In this document: positions 41,757-50,034 of the stretch, piece after piece
Layout: each line of letters starts with the position of its first letter
How positions within the stretch are numbered: position 1 is the stretch's first letter
Assembly (NCBI GenBank): GCA_022794035.1
Contig: JAAWDX010000005.1
Location: 62,001-126,000, forward strand
From: Lachnospiraceae bacterium
Lineage (GTDB): Bacteria > Bacillota > Clostridia > Lachnospirales > Bianqueaceae
Direction: 5' to 3'
DNA length: 64,000 nt
Notes under the pieces: generated by a model
The model's database searches: none
What the model saw: only the letters and a program-made list of their open reading frames with translations
What the model was told of the DNA's origin: nothing
Made by a program: the position numbers and the translations under genes

Positions 41757-42654
41757 AATCAGTCAAATTTATAGCTGCGCTGTGTGGAATGTATACAGCA
41801 TCCGTAAAAATCCGCGCATTTTTTGCGGTTTTCTGCTGGGGCTTTGTCTGTGCTTTTTTCTGATGCAGCGCATCATAGAGTGTTCGACCATGTTTGACAC
41901 CAATATTCAGCTATTTGAATTGTTTATCTGGTGCTTTGCCGATGCAGACAGCATTCTGTTCGTTTCGCTGGCAGTGCTTCTTTTCCTTTTTCAGATTCCG
42001 CGCTTGGATACGCCTGCGTATTATCTGATCTTTAGAAAGGGGAGAGCGAATTGGCTTCTAGGACAGGTGTTGACGTCTGTCATCATCAGCCTTGTCTATA
42101 CGCTGTTTCTTTTGGGCGCGTCAATGCTGTTTACCCTGCATAGTGGTCATGTTTTGGGGAGCAATCAATGGAGTGATACGGCAACGATTCTCAGCTTTGC
42201 TCCGGAAAATTTTGAGGTAGCGCTTACGGTGGTGAGAAAAACGATTAAGTTAACAACGCCGTATCCCTGTGCGGCCACCATCTTTTCTTTAATGGCACAG
42301 TATATTTTATTTTTAACGCTGCTCAATCTGTTTTTTTCAATCCGGCTTGGGAAAAAAGCGGGTATTGCAGCGGTTATCGCTGTCAGCCTATACGCTTATT
42401 TGTTAAATCCGCAAAAGCTGACTATGTTGCTGCACATACCGGAGGAAGTGCAATATATTGCCAATGTGCTGGCGGCATGGATTTCACCTTTAAATCATGC
42501 GACTTATGCACTGCACAGTTTTGGGTATGGCAATTTCCCCAGTATTGGGCAGTCCCATATGGTTCTGGGAGGGATGAATCTTGCATTGCTGCTTGGTTCC
42601 TATTTTAGCATTTCCCATACAGAGCACATCTTTTTAGGAGGTTCTCATGAATAA
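41749..42654 (+). CDS. ABC exporter permease subunit 2
   Basis: The 301-residue membrane protein has about six hydrophobic segments (for example GFLLGLCLCFFLM, FLTLLNLFFSI) and a long loop near 125-175. It differs from the first permease in size and sequence, so the pair is probably a heterodimer. Its end overlaps the ATPase start by 8 nt. Confidence 0.8.
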   Translation: MLKISQIYSCAVWNVYSIRKNPRIFCGFLLGLCLCFFLMQRIIECSTMFDTNIQLFELFIWCFADADSILFVSLAVLLFLFQIPRLDTPAYYLIFRKGRANWLLGQVLTSVIISLVYTLFLLGASMLFTLHSGHVLGSNQWSDTATILSFAPENFEVALTVVRKTIKLTTPYPCAATIFSLMAQYILFLTLLNLFFSIRLGKKAGIAAVIAVSLYAYLLNPQKLTMLLHIPEEVQYIANVLAAWISPLNHATYALHSFGYGNFPSIGQSHMVLGGMNLALLLGSYFSISHTEHIFLGGSHE

Positions 42655-43285
42655 GGCGGTAGAAGTAAAAGCACTTTCAAAATCCTTTGGCAAGGAGACC
42701 GTGCTGAAAGACGTCAATATATCCTTTGAAGCGGGGAAAATTCACGGCATTATCGGACGCAATGGTTCGGGAAAAACGGTTTTGATGAAATGCATTTTAG
42801 GATTTTTAAAGCCGACTTCAGGAAGCGTTCAGGTCTTCGGAAAAACAATTGGAAAAGAGGTGGATTTTGCACCCGATACCGGCATGATGATTGAAACACC
42901 TGCTTTTATTCAGGCGGAAAGCGGCAGCAATAATCTGAAATGGCTTTTGAGCTTAAAAGGCAAAAAGGATATTGACGTTCTTTCTTATATGGCCATGGTT
43001 GGCCTTGATGGAACATCCAAAAAGCATGTTGGAAAATACTCATTAGGGATGAGGCAGCGCCTTGGCATAGCGCAGGCTATCATGGAAAGTCCAAGGCTTC
43101 TGATTTTGGATGAACCTCTGAATGCGCTGGATAACAAAGGCGCTGCGGACATGCGCGAATTATTGATTACACTTAAAGAGCAGGGGGTGACAATCCTGCT
43201 GTCTTCCCATAATCCCCTCGATATTTCGGCGCTGTGCGATACCGTGTGTGAAATGGACAGAGGCGTATTAAAAGCTGTGAAATGA
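42647..43285 (+). CDS. ABC exporter ATPase
   Basis: The 212-residue ATPase has Walker A GRNGSGKT (37-44), Q-loop region DTGMMIETPAF, signature YSLGMRQRLGIAQ, Walker B LLILDEPLNALD and H-loop His in LLSSHNP. It drives the two permeases encoded just before it. The short length matches BcrA/CcmA-type exporters. Confidence 0.92.
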   Translation: MNKAVEVKALSKSFGKETVLKDVNISFEAGKIHGIIGRNGSGKTVLMKCILGFLKPTSGSVQVFGKTIGKEVDFAPDTGMMIETPAFIQAESGSNNLKWLLSLKGKKDIDVLSYMAMVGLDGTSKKHVGKYSLGMRQRLGIAQAIMESPRLLILDEPLNALDNKGAADMRELLITLKEQGVTILLSSHNPLDISALCDTVCEMDRGVLKAVK

Positions 43286-43288
43286 TTA

Positions 43289-43326
43289 ACGGACTGCTAT
43301 CCATGACGGATAGCGGTCCGTTTTGA
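43289..43326 (+). terminator. Terminator of the ABC exporter operon
   Basis: ACGGACTGCTATCC pairs with GGATAGCGGTCCGT (43289-43302, 43308-43321), then TTTTGATG. Confidence 0.9.
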
Positions 43327-43370
43327 TGTGCGATAGGGTATTCAGCTTTGTATAGCAAAAATTTGAAATT

Positions 43371-43474
43371 AGCTGAAAAAATTCAGCTGGCTCTGGTGGA
43401 AAAGGCGGCTCATGGCGGAAAATTCCCCGTCATGAGCCGCCTCTGAAGAGCATATGGTGGAAAAAATTCCACCA
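43371..43474. repeat. Three consecutive hairpins with A-rich loops
   Basis: AGCTGAA-AAAA-TTCAGCT (43371-43388), AGGCGGCTCATG / CATGAGCCGCCT (43403-43442) and TGGTGGAA-AAAA-TTCCACCA (43455-43474) follow one another in gene-free DNA. The middle one, followed on the minus strand by TTTTCC, could end the PHP gene transcript. The other two share the same A4 loop design. Confidence 0.6.
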
Positions 43475-43532
43475 AGCATGGCGTAAAAAATCAGAATCGC
43501 GTAAAAACTTCAGCTATATTTTCGATTTCAGC

Positions 43533-43673
43533 CATCATTGGTGCAAAAGGTCATCAATCGCATCATTGGTGGAAAAAGTCATCAACGGCATCATTGGTGC
43601 AAACGACTACCAACGGCATCAGCAATGCAAGCAGTCATCAATCGCATCATTAGCACCAGCGGCATCATCAAAG
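43533..43673. repeat. Tandem 28-bp repeat, four units plus a partial
   Basis: Units at 43533-43560, 43561-43588, 43589-43616 and 43617-43644 share CATCAttggtgcaaa..tcatCAAcgg with a few changes each, then a shortened unit to 43673. There are no unique spacers, so it is not a CRISPR array. It abuts the PHP gene stop. The 28-nt period does not keep a reading frame. Confidence 0.8.
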
Positions 43674-44579
43674 AAAAATCGGGTTCGTCCAGGCGCGGCG
43701 CCCTTCGGCATCCACAACGCTCACGCGAATATAGTCATACTGGCCGCGCAGATCCAGCTCAGCATGCGTCAGGCCATCGCCCGTCTGCATGCGTGTGGGA
43801 TGGCGCTCCGAGATAAACTGAATGCGGCTACAGGGCTCACAGCAGATATGAGCGATGCCGTCCTCCACATAAAAATCGTGAATCACAGGGCCGCAGGAGG
43901 AATAAAACGCCCCCTCAGAAAGCGCCTTCAAAATGGCCGGCACATGATTTTCCGCATTCACCATGACCCAGCCGTGGCAGTGCTCCTCCATGCAGTGACC
44001 GTCATCGGTAGCAATGCCGAAAATGCGCTGTCCCTGCCCTAGCAGTTCATCCCAGTAGGGCGCATTATAATCCATCTCATTGCCCATCACGCAGCCAGTG
44101 TTCCAGATCTCCATCGCAAAGTTGCCGCGCAGCTGATCAAAATAGCGCGCCGGCGTGCCGCTCCACTCAGGGTGGCAGTACACCGTCAGGTTGCCGTTTT
44201 CATGCAGCCAGTCAAGATAAGGCTGGTATTCCTGCTGATTCGTCGCCTGGCCGCTTTCAAAGGTCTGATCCTGCGTAAAGCCATTTCGCTCATCATCATA
44301 GCCGAGGCATACCGTATGAAAGCAGCGAAAGCCATGGCCATTTTCAAAGGTAGCGTCAAACTCCATGCCGGGCACGATGGTAATGTTTGTTTCCGGCGCA
44401 TAGTTTTTAAAATTGTAGCAGCGATGGTCAGTCAGTGCCATGAAGTCATAGCCGTTCTGCACATGAAAACGAATCGTCTCCTCCGGCGTAGTCTTACTGT
44501 CAGAACGTGTGGTATGGCAGTGCAGCGCGCCCTTCAGCATGGGCCGCGCTTCATGAAAAGCAGCTTGTCGAATGATCAT
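43668..44579 (-). CDS. PHP-domain metal-dependent hydrolase
   Basis: The 303-residue protein starts with the PHP motif GALHCHTTRSDSKTTPEE (His-x-His, Asp), followed by MALTDHRCY and VPGMEF, YCHPEW and GIATDDGH, which supply the other metal ligands. The C-terminal 60 residues form a beta domain (IRVSVVDAEGRRAWTNPIF) common in PHP proteins acting on phosphoesters outside DNA polymerase. No signal peptide is seen. The promoter is at 44612-44640, with ribosome binding site AAGGAGAG. Confidence 0.85.
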   Translation of the reverse strand: MIIRQAAFHEARPMLKGALHCHTTRSDSKTTPEETIRFHVQNGYDFMALTDHRCYNFKNYAPETNITIVPGMEFDATFENGHGFRCFHTVCLGYDDERNGFTQDQTFESGQATNQQEYQPYLDWLHENGNLTVYCHPEWSGTPARYFDQLRGNFAMEIWNTGCVMGNEMDYNAPYWDELLGQGQRIFGIATDDGHCMEEHCHGWVMVNAENHVPAILKALSEGAFYSSCGPVIHDFYVEDGIAHICCEPCSRIQFISERHPTRMQTGDGLTHAELDLRGQYDYIRVSVVDAEGRRAWTNPIFL

Positions 44580-44611
44580 ATCAGAGCTCTCCTTTGTTTT
44601 AAATTGCAGGG

Positions 44612-44640
44612 ATTATATATCAGGCAGGGGGCAAAGTCAA
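44612..44640 (-). promoter_or_regulatory. PHP gene promoter
   Basis: Minus strand TTGACT (44635-44640), 17-bp spacer, TATAAT (44612-44617). It lies just past the stop of the gene at 44644. Confidence 0.82.
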
Positions 44641-44643
44641 CCC

Positions 44644-45282
44644 CTATTTCACCTTATTTTGCGGATACGAATCAACGATCATTACCGCCGTTTTCATCCA
44701 CTGCTGCAGCGTGCTAAACTCCGAGAGACTCTCTAAGCTGCGGATCTTCTCGCTTGCCAGATACTGCGGCTCATACCGGCCGTCCTGCCAGCGAAACTGA
44801 AAGCGCTCATAGCCCATCAGGCGCTCCATGCGCATGCTACGGTCGAGCAGAAGGCTAAAGCTTCCGTCCGCCTCTGGGCACAGATAGAGCGCCATGCGTG
44901 AGTCCGTATTTCCAAAAATGCGGATGCGGCGCTGCCAGAGGCTCTGCAGCTCGCCGCTAGGCGCAAGCGCAGTCACCTCCAATTTGGCAATGGTATGCGC
45001 CTGATCGTCCCATTGGAAGGTCAGCAGTTCGTTTTGGCCGTCCGCTGTCAGGTCGGCAAAGCAGAAGCGCACGTCTTGGTTTGCGCGCTGCGCGGCAGCA
45101 AGAAGACGCTGCTCATCGGTTGTCAGATCGTCCTGAGAGCCCTTGATGCCGTCCGGAAAGGATTGAAAGGTGCTGTAGTGGCGGTACCAGGGGGCCTCGT
45201 GATCTAGAAAATAGCGGATGATGAGCATGCTGGCGGCGATGAAGAGGACGGTTAAAAAGAGGGCGGTGTATACCTTTTTCAT
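44644..45282 (-). CDS. Membrane-anchored extracytoplasmic protein of unknown function
   Basis: The 212-residue protein has one N-terminal membrane segment (YTALFLTVLFIAASMLIIRYF) and an outside domain with FADLTADGQNELLTF, an FG-GAP/EF-hand-like Asp-rich loop. It starts 5 nt after the solute-binding protein gene stops, with ribosome binding site AAGGAGT inside that gene's end, so the two are co-expressed. Not recognised as a named family. Confidence 0.7.
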   Translation of the reverse strand: MKKVYTALFLTVLFIAASMLIIRYFLDHEAPWYRHYSTFQSFPDGIKGSQDDLTTDEQRLLAAAQRANQDVRFCFADLTADGQNELLTFQWDDQAHTIAKLEVTALAPSGELQSLWQRRIRIFGNTDSRMALYLCPEADGSFSLLLDRSMRMERLMGYERFQFRWQDGRYEPQYLASEKIRSLESLSEFSTLQQWMKTAVMIVDSYPQNKVK

Positions 45283-45287
45283 GGGCT

Positions 45288-46829
45288 TTACTCCTTAAAT
45301 GCAGCGAGATAGCTGTTTAGCGCGTCCAGCGCCTGCTGGTAGCAGGTTTCAAGGTCGGCGCCGTCGGTGATATAGGGCTCCATGGAGCGGAAAATGATGT
45401 CGTACACGGGCCAGTTGGGCAGAGTCACGCCTTCGATGTGGTCGATGATATCCAGGATCTGAGCCTTAGTCTGCAGCGAAAGCGGCTTTTGGATATAATC
45501 GGGCTCTGAGGCCTCGTACGCCTCTTCGAAATCTTCAAAATCTTCAAAATAGCCCTGGGTCTGGCGGATCTGATACTCGGTCTGCGTGAGTTCGGTGAGA
45601 AGCTGCTCGGTGACGGAGCGGTTGACGGAAAGCTCATAATGCATAAAATAGGGCTGATCCAAGCAGTATTTTAAAAATTCATACGCCTCCTGCGGATGGG
45701 CGGTGCTCTGCAGTACGCCGCCGAAGGTAGTGATCATAGCAGTATAGCGCGAGGGATCCTGCAAAGAAGGGATGGGGCAGAGCGCGAAGGTCTGCTGCAC
45801 ATCGCGGTAGCGGGATTCGTAGTAGGCAGCCTGAGCAGCGAAGGAGTGAGGATAGGTGTTGTGGCAGCTGCCGCCCTCGATAAAGGCGAAGGTGTGCTCA
45901 TAAATGGAATCAAACCGAAGCGCACGGCCGTATCGCTCATCATGCCATGTGTTGGCGAGCCAGAAGTCCGGAGCATTCAGCAGGCTTTGGAAATCCCGGG
46001 CCTCCTGCTTGGCGAAGGCCTTGTAAAAACGGGCAAGCGAGGAGTAAAAGTCAGCGTCTAAATGAATGGCCTGATTTTCATAGTCGAGAATGTCTGCGCG
46101 GGAGGCAGAGAGCAGAATCAGGACAGGGATCTCGGTAAGAGGAGAGATGAACTGAGCCAGCACCTCCTGATTGACATAGGGATCCTGCAGGCCTTCTGCG
46201 CAGTGCGTGAGCTGATTCAGCCACTCCGGCAGTGTGCTATCAGAAAGGCTTACGGCGTACTGCCGCAGATTTTCCTGCGAGGTCATGAGCGTGTTGAGAT
46301 TGAAGGTAAGCGGAAGCAAAAGCTGCTCGCTGTGATACAGGCCGCCCTGCAGGAGACTCGGGTAATAATCGCCGCTGCCATACAGCTCGTCCTGATCGGC
46401 ATAAGGCTTTAGATCGAGAAAAAGCCCGGCCTCCAGCAGCGCGTAGACATCATCATTATTTAAGGCATCCTCAATGATCACATCTGGCAGCGTGCCGGAG
46501 CGCTGATCCTGCCAAAGCTGCTGGTTTAGGTCCTCTGAAAAGTCAAAATAGCGGATGGTTAGGTCGATAGGGTGCGAGGCCTCGTAGGAACGAAGTATCT
46601 GATCATAGCGGTAGCTCTCCTCGCCGAAAGCAGTTTGCAGCCCCATGAATTCCCCCAGCGCATAATCGGTATAAGGATAAGAAGCGTCGCCGTGCATGCG
46701 AGGCGCGACCATGTAGACAGTAAGGGAAGGTCCAGAATCGGATCCGCTGTCCTCCTGTGGCTGGGAGGTGCAGGAGGTGGCCTGCAAAAGAAGTGAAAGA
46801 GTTAAAATATAAAGAAAGAATTTTTTCAA
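45288..46829 (-). CDS. Extracellular solute-binding lipoprotein (family 1-like), orphan
   Basis: The 513-residue protein has a signal peptide and lipobox (LLQATSC, Cys20). The mature part resembles ABC sugar-binding proteins: LPDVIIEDALNNDDVYALLEAGLFLDL early, then PLTFNLNTLMTSQENL, TTFGGVLQSTAHPQEAYEFLKYCL near the end. No permease or ATPase is adjacent. The start is TTG (46829-46827) with AAGGAGG 8 nt upstream. The acidic stretch FEDFEDFEEAYE (about 435-446) is unusual for the family. Confidence 0.8.
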   Translation of the reverse strand: MKKFFLYILTLSLLLQATSCTSQPQEDSGSDSGPSLTVYMVAPRMHGDASYPYTDYALGEFMGLQTAFGEESYRYDQILRSYEASHPIDLTIRYFDFSEDLNQQLWQDQRSGTLPDVIIEDALNNDDVYALLEAGLFLDLKPYADQDELYGSGDYYPSLLQGGLYHSEQLLLPLTFNLNTLMTSQENLRQYAVSLSDSTLPEWLNQLTHCAEGLQDPYVNQEVLAQFISPLTEIPVLILLSASRADILDYENQAIHLDADFYSSLARFYKAFAKQEARDFQSLLNAPDFWLANTWHDERYGRALRFDSIYEHTFAFIEGGSCHNTYPHSFAAQAAYYESRYRDVQQTFALCPIPSLQDPSRYTAMITTFGGVLQSTAHPQEAYEFLKYCLDQPYFMHYELSVNRSVTEQLLTELTQTEYQIRQTQGYFEDFEDFEEAYEASEPDYIQKPLSLQTKAQILDIIDHIEGVTLPNWPVYDIIFRSMEPYITDGADLETCYQQALDALNSYLAAFKE

Positions 46830-46858
46830 GCCAATACCTCCTTTACATAATCTAATGA

Positions 46859-46899
46859 TTGGATATCCAAACTATAGCAAATGCACAAAGGCTTGTCAA
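46859..46899 (-). promoter_or_regulatory. Promoter of the solute-binding protein gene with palindrome
   Basis: Minus strand TTGACA (46894-46899), 17-bp spacer, TATAGT (46871-46876). TTGGATATCCAA (46859-46870), a perfect 12-bp palindrome, sits at the expected transcription start. Confidence 0.78.
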
Positions 46900-46915
46900 T
46901 TCATAAAATCAGTGC

Positions 46916-46944
46916 TTGACAAAGAGCATGGTTTTGCCTATAAT
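46916..46944 (+). promoter_or_regulatory. Promoter of the Crp-ABC-radical SAM operon
   Basis: TTGACA (46916-46921), 17-bp spacer, TATAAT (46939-46944): exact consensus, divergent from the promoter at 46871-46899 with 16 bp between the -35 boxes. Confidence 0.9.
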
Positions 46945-46983
46945 ATATACGAAAGTGTATCAAATGAGACAGATAGGAGCGCT

Positions 46984-47637
46984 ATGGAATCTCCAGCAAA
47001 ATTTTCAAAGTCCCATGAACAGGTGTTAGCAGGCTGCTTTCTCTTTCGCTCGCTCACGAGCGCGCAGCGCGAAGCCGTCTATGCCCGTCTCAGAGTGGAG
47101 GATTTCCACAAAGGGCAGGTCATTTACAGCCAGCATTATTTTGAGCGGTCCCTGGGCATTTTGCTCGAGGGAGAGGCCGCCGTGCAGAAAGAGAGCGGCG
47201 CGCTGCTCAATCTCCTGCAGAGCGGCAGCTGCTTCGGCGTCGCGGCGCTGTTTGCGCCGGCCGAAGAGTATGTCACCACCATCACGGCACGCAAGGCGTG
47301 CAAAGCGGCGTTTATCTCCGGAGAAACACTGGCAGAGTTGTTTCGGCAGTATCCTGACATGGCGATGGCCTACATCACGTTTTTGTCAGGCCGGATTCAG
47401 TTTTTGAATCAGAAGATCGACAGCTTTGCGGCGTCCTCGGCGGAGGATGCGGTGTACCGGTGGCTGCTGGCGCATCAGGACGAAGCGGGCAGGGTCAAGG
47501 TCGGCGGTGGGTTTGCGCGCCTGGCGCGGGAGCTGAATATTGGCCGGGCCAGTCTGTACCGCAGTCTAACGCAGCTGGAGCAGGCGGGACGGATTGTGAA
47601 GCATGGGGCAGAAATAGAGCTCTTAGGAAAGGAATAG
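46984..47637 (+). CDS. Crp/Fnr family transcription regulator
   Basis: The 217-residue protein has an N-terminal cyclic-nucleotide-binding-like barrel (FHKGQVIYSQHYFERSLGILLEGEAAV) and a C-terminal winged helix (LARELNIGRASLYRSLTQLEQAG). No cysteine cluster for Fnr-type Fe-S sensing is seen. ATG 46984 follows AGGAGC. As the first gene of the operon it may sense the imported compound or redox state and act on the divergent promoters. Confidence 0.88.
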   Translation: MESPAKFSKSHEQVLAGCFLFRSLTSAQREAVYARLRVEDFHKGQVIYSQHYFERSLGILLEGEAAVQKESGALLNLLQSGSCFGVAALFAPAEEYVTTITARKACKAAFISGETLAELFRQYPDMAMAYITFLSGRIQFLNQKIDSFAASSAEDAVYRWLLAHQDEAGRVKVGGGFARLARELNIGRASLYRSLTQLEQAGRIVKHGAEIELLGKE

Positions 47638-47641
47638 TCAT

Positions 47642-48691
47642 ATGAAAAAAGTACTTGCATGGGTGATGGCTGCGGCGCTGATGATGTCGCTGGCCGCGTG
47701 TACCAGTCAGAAGCCGGAGGATTCGCAGGCGGATTCAAAGCCGGAGTCGCAGACGAGCGCAGAGACGGATTCTTCAACGACGATCGGAAAACCGGAGGAT
47801 GTGAAGATTGCGGCGCTGAAGGGGCCGACGGCGATGGGCATGCTGCAGCTGATGGAGCTGTCGGAGCAGCATTTGACGCCGGATACCTATCAGTTTACGC
47901 TGGCCGGCTCGCCGGATGAGATCCTGGGCAGCATCATTCAGGGCGATTTTGACATTGCGGCAGTGCCGACCAATGTGGCGGCTACGCTGTATAATAAGAC
48001 GCAGGGAGAGGTGCAGATTGCGGCCATCAATACGCTGGGCGTGCTGTACTGCATTGAAAACGGCGATACGATCTACAGCGTGGAGGACCTGCGCGGGAAG
48101 ACGATCTATAATCTGGGCAAGGGTGCGACGCCGGAGTTTGCGCTGAATTTCCTGCTGGAAAAGAACGGTCTGAATCCGGAGACGGATGTGGATGTGGTGT
48201 ATAAGACAGAGAGCACCGAGGTGGCCAGCCTGCTGCAGAGCGGCGAGGCCAGCATTGCGCTGCTGCCGCAGCCCTTTGTGACAAGCGTGCTGGCGCAGAA
48301 TGAGAATCTGCGCGTGGCGCTGGATTTCACAGAGGAATGGAATCAGGTGGGTGATGGCAGCACGCTGACGATGGGCTGCATCGTGGTGCAGAAAAAGTTT
48401 GCCGAGGAGCATCCGGAGGCGCTGGAGCGCTTTTTAGAAGCCTATGAGGACTCGGTCGAGTTTACGAATGACACGAAGACGCTGGAGACGGCGGCGCAGT
48501 ACGCGGAGAAGTTTGGCGTGCTGAAGGCGGCTGTTGCGGCAAAAGCTATCCCGCAGTGCAACATTGTCTTTGAAGACGGCGAGGATATGAAACGGATTGC
48601 CGGCGGCTTCCTGCAGGTGATGTTTGAGGCAGACCCGGCCTCTGTTGGTGGCGCTGTGCCGGATGATGCATTTTATTATGATGCGGATTGA
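47642..48691 (+). CDS. ABC transporter substrate-binding lipoprotein (NMT1/SsuA-like)
   Basis: The 349-residue protein has a signal peptide with lipobox LAAC (Cys20), a Ser/Glu-rich linker and an NMT1/SsuA/TauA-like fold (DVKIAALKGPTAMGMLQLME, SIIQGDFDIAAVPTNVAATLYN, IYNLGKGATPEFALNFLLEKNG). Proteins of this group bind thiamine precursors, sulfonates, nitrate or similar small ligands, and which of these cannot be told here. It begins 4 nt after the crp-like gene and precedes its permease and ATPase. Confidence 0.88.
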   Translation: MKKVLAWVMAAALMMSLAACTSQKPEDSQADSKPESQTSAETDSSTTIGKPEDVKIAALKGPTAMGMLQLMELSEQHLTPDTYQFTLAGSPDEILGSIIQGDFDIAAVPTNVAATLYNKTQGEVQIAAINTLGVLYCIENGDTIYSVEDLRGKTIYNLGKGATPEFALNFLLEKNGLNPETDVDVVYKTESTEVASLLQSGEASIALLPQPFVTSVLAQNENLRVALDFTEEWNQVGDGSTLTMGCIVVQKKFAEEHPEALERFLEAYEDSVEFTNDTKTLETAAQYAEKFGVLKAAVAAKAIPQCNIVFEDGEDMKRIAGGFLQVMFEADPASVGGAVPDDAFYYDAD

Positions 48692-48698
48692 TACGAAA

Positions 48699-49454
48699 AT
48701 GAAAAAGGCGCTTAGCGCAGCAGGCGTGGCCGCATTTTGGCTGCTTGTCTGGCAGCTGGCGTATTACGGAGTAGGGAGAGAGCTGCTGCTGGCCTCTCCC
48801 GTCTCTGTATTTAAGCGGCTTACTGAGCTTGTGAGGCAGGCTGGATTTTGGCAGATCATTCTAAGCTCCTTCTGCCGGATCATGGGCGGCTTTTTGCTGG
48901 GCCTGCTGCTGGGAACGGCGCTGGGCGTGCTGACAGCCAAATGGAGCCTGGCCTACCGCATTCTGCAGCTGCCGATGAATATCATCAAGGCGACGCCGGT
49001 GGCCTCATTTGTCATTTTGGCGCTGGTGTGGATCAGCGGGAAAAACCTTTCTGTTTTTATTGCTTTTCTGATGGTGCTGCCCATGGTGTGGAGCAGTGTC
49101 GATCAGGGGCTGAAGAGCGCCGACGGGCAGCTTTTGGAAGCGGCCAGGACATACCGCCTCAGCCGCCTGCAGACAGCGCATGCCGTTTATATTCCGGCGG
49201 TCATGCCTTACTTTCTTTCCGTGTGCCGGGTGGCCATGGGATTTGCGTGGAAGGCCGGCATCGCCGGTGAGGTTATTGCCATTCCCAAGAATGCCATCGG
49301 TACGCAGCTTTATGACGCCAAGATTTACTTAGAGACCGTCGATCTATTTGCCTGGACGGTCGTGATTATCGTGCTATCGGTGCTGATCGAAAAGCTTTTC
49401 ACAAAGGGCGTAGCATGGATTGCCAGAAAGTGGGGGGCGCACAATGAAAATTGA
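48699..49454 (+). CDS. ABC transporter permease (TauC/SsuC-like)
   Basis: The 251-residue protein has about six membrane segments and the permease EAA loop (LLEAARTYRLSRLQTAHAVY), with the ATPase contact Gly. It matches the permeases that pair with SsuA/TauA-type binding proteins. ATG 48699 gives a standard MKKAL N-terminus; in-frame ATGs at 48678-48681 overlapping the previous stop are alternatives, and none has a strong ribosome binding site. Confidence 0.87.
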   Translation: MKKALSAAGVAAFWLLVWQLAYYGVGRELLLASPVSVFKRLTELVRQAGFWQIILSSFCRIMGGFLLGLLLGTALGVLTAKWSLAYRILQLPMNIIKATPVASFVILALVWISGKNLSVFIAFLMVLPMVWSSVDQGLKSADGQLLEAARTYRLSRLQTAHAVYIPAVMPYFLSVCRVAMGFAWKAGIAGEVIAIPKNAIGTQLYDAKIYLETVDLFAWTVVIIVLSVLIEKLFTKGVAWIARKWGAHNEN

Positions 49455-50034
49455 AGTGAAAAACCTCTCCTTTTCCTATGGAGAGCAGACCGTGCTGCAA
49501 AAAGTCAGCTTTACGCTCACCAGCGAGCAGCCGGTCGTACTGCTCGGCAGCTCCGGACAGGGCAAGACAACACTGCTGCGGCTATTGGCCGGGCTTCTTA
49601 CGCCGCAGGGCGGCCAAATCAGCGGTATCACTGCCAGCACGCGGATTGCCGTGATGTTTCAGGAGGATCGTCTGTTTCCACAGCTGAGCGTATGGAAGAA
49701 TTTAAAATTGGTCCGTCCCGATGTGACGCAGCAGCAGGCAGCTGCATTGTTGACGGAGCTGGATCTGGGAGAGACGGTGCTGGGGCAGCTGCCGCGGGAG
49801 CTTTCGGGAGGAATGCGCCGCCGGGTCGCGCTGGCCAGAGCGCTTTTGTTTGAAGCGGATTTAGTGCTCATGGATGAGCCGTTTCAGGGGCTTGATGCCA
49901 ATACGCGTGCGGACGTATTGAAGGCAGTGCGCAAATGGACAGAGGGTCGGCCGCTGCTGTTGATTTCCCACGAGCCGAGCGATGCCGAGGCGCTGGGAGC
50001 TAAAATAATGACGCTACAGGAGATTGAATCATGA
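49444..50034 (+). CDS. ABC transporter ATPase (SsuB-like)
   Basis: The 196-residue ATPase has Walker A GSSGQGKTT (35-43), Q-loop VMFQEDRLFPQLSVWKNL, signature LSGGMRRRVALARA, Walker B LVLMDEPFQGLD and H-loop LISHEPSDA. It energises the permease at 48699. ATG 49444 overlaps the permease end and follows GGGGGG. The stop overlaps the radical SAM start (ATGA). Confidence 0.92.
   Translation: MKIEVKNLSFSYGEQTVLQKVSFTLTSEQPVVLLGSSGQGKTTLLRLLAGLLTPQGGQISGITASTRIAVMFQEDRLFPQLSVWKNLKLVRPDVTQQQAAALLTELDLGETVLGQLPRELSGGMRRRVALARALLFEADLVLMDEPFQGLDANTRADVLKAVRKWTEGRPLLLISHEPSDAEALGAKIMTLQEIES

Noticed and set aside
43533..43673. CRISPR array
   Set aside because: Units are directly adjacent with no unique spacers and they vary internally; no cas genes are in the window.
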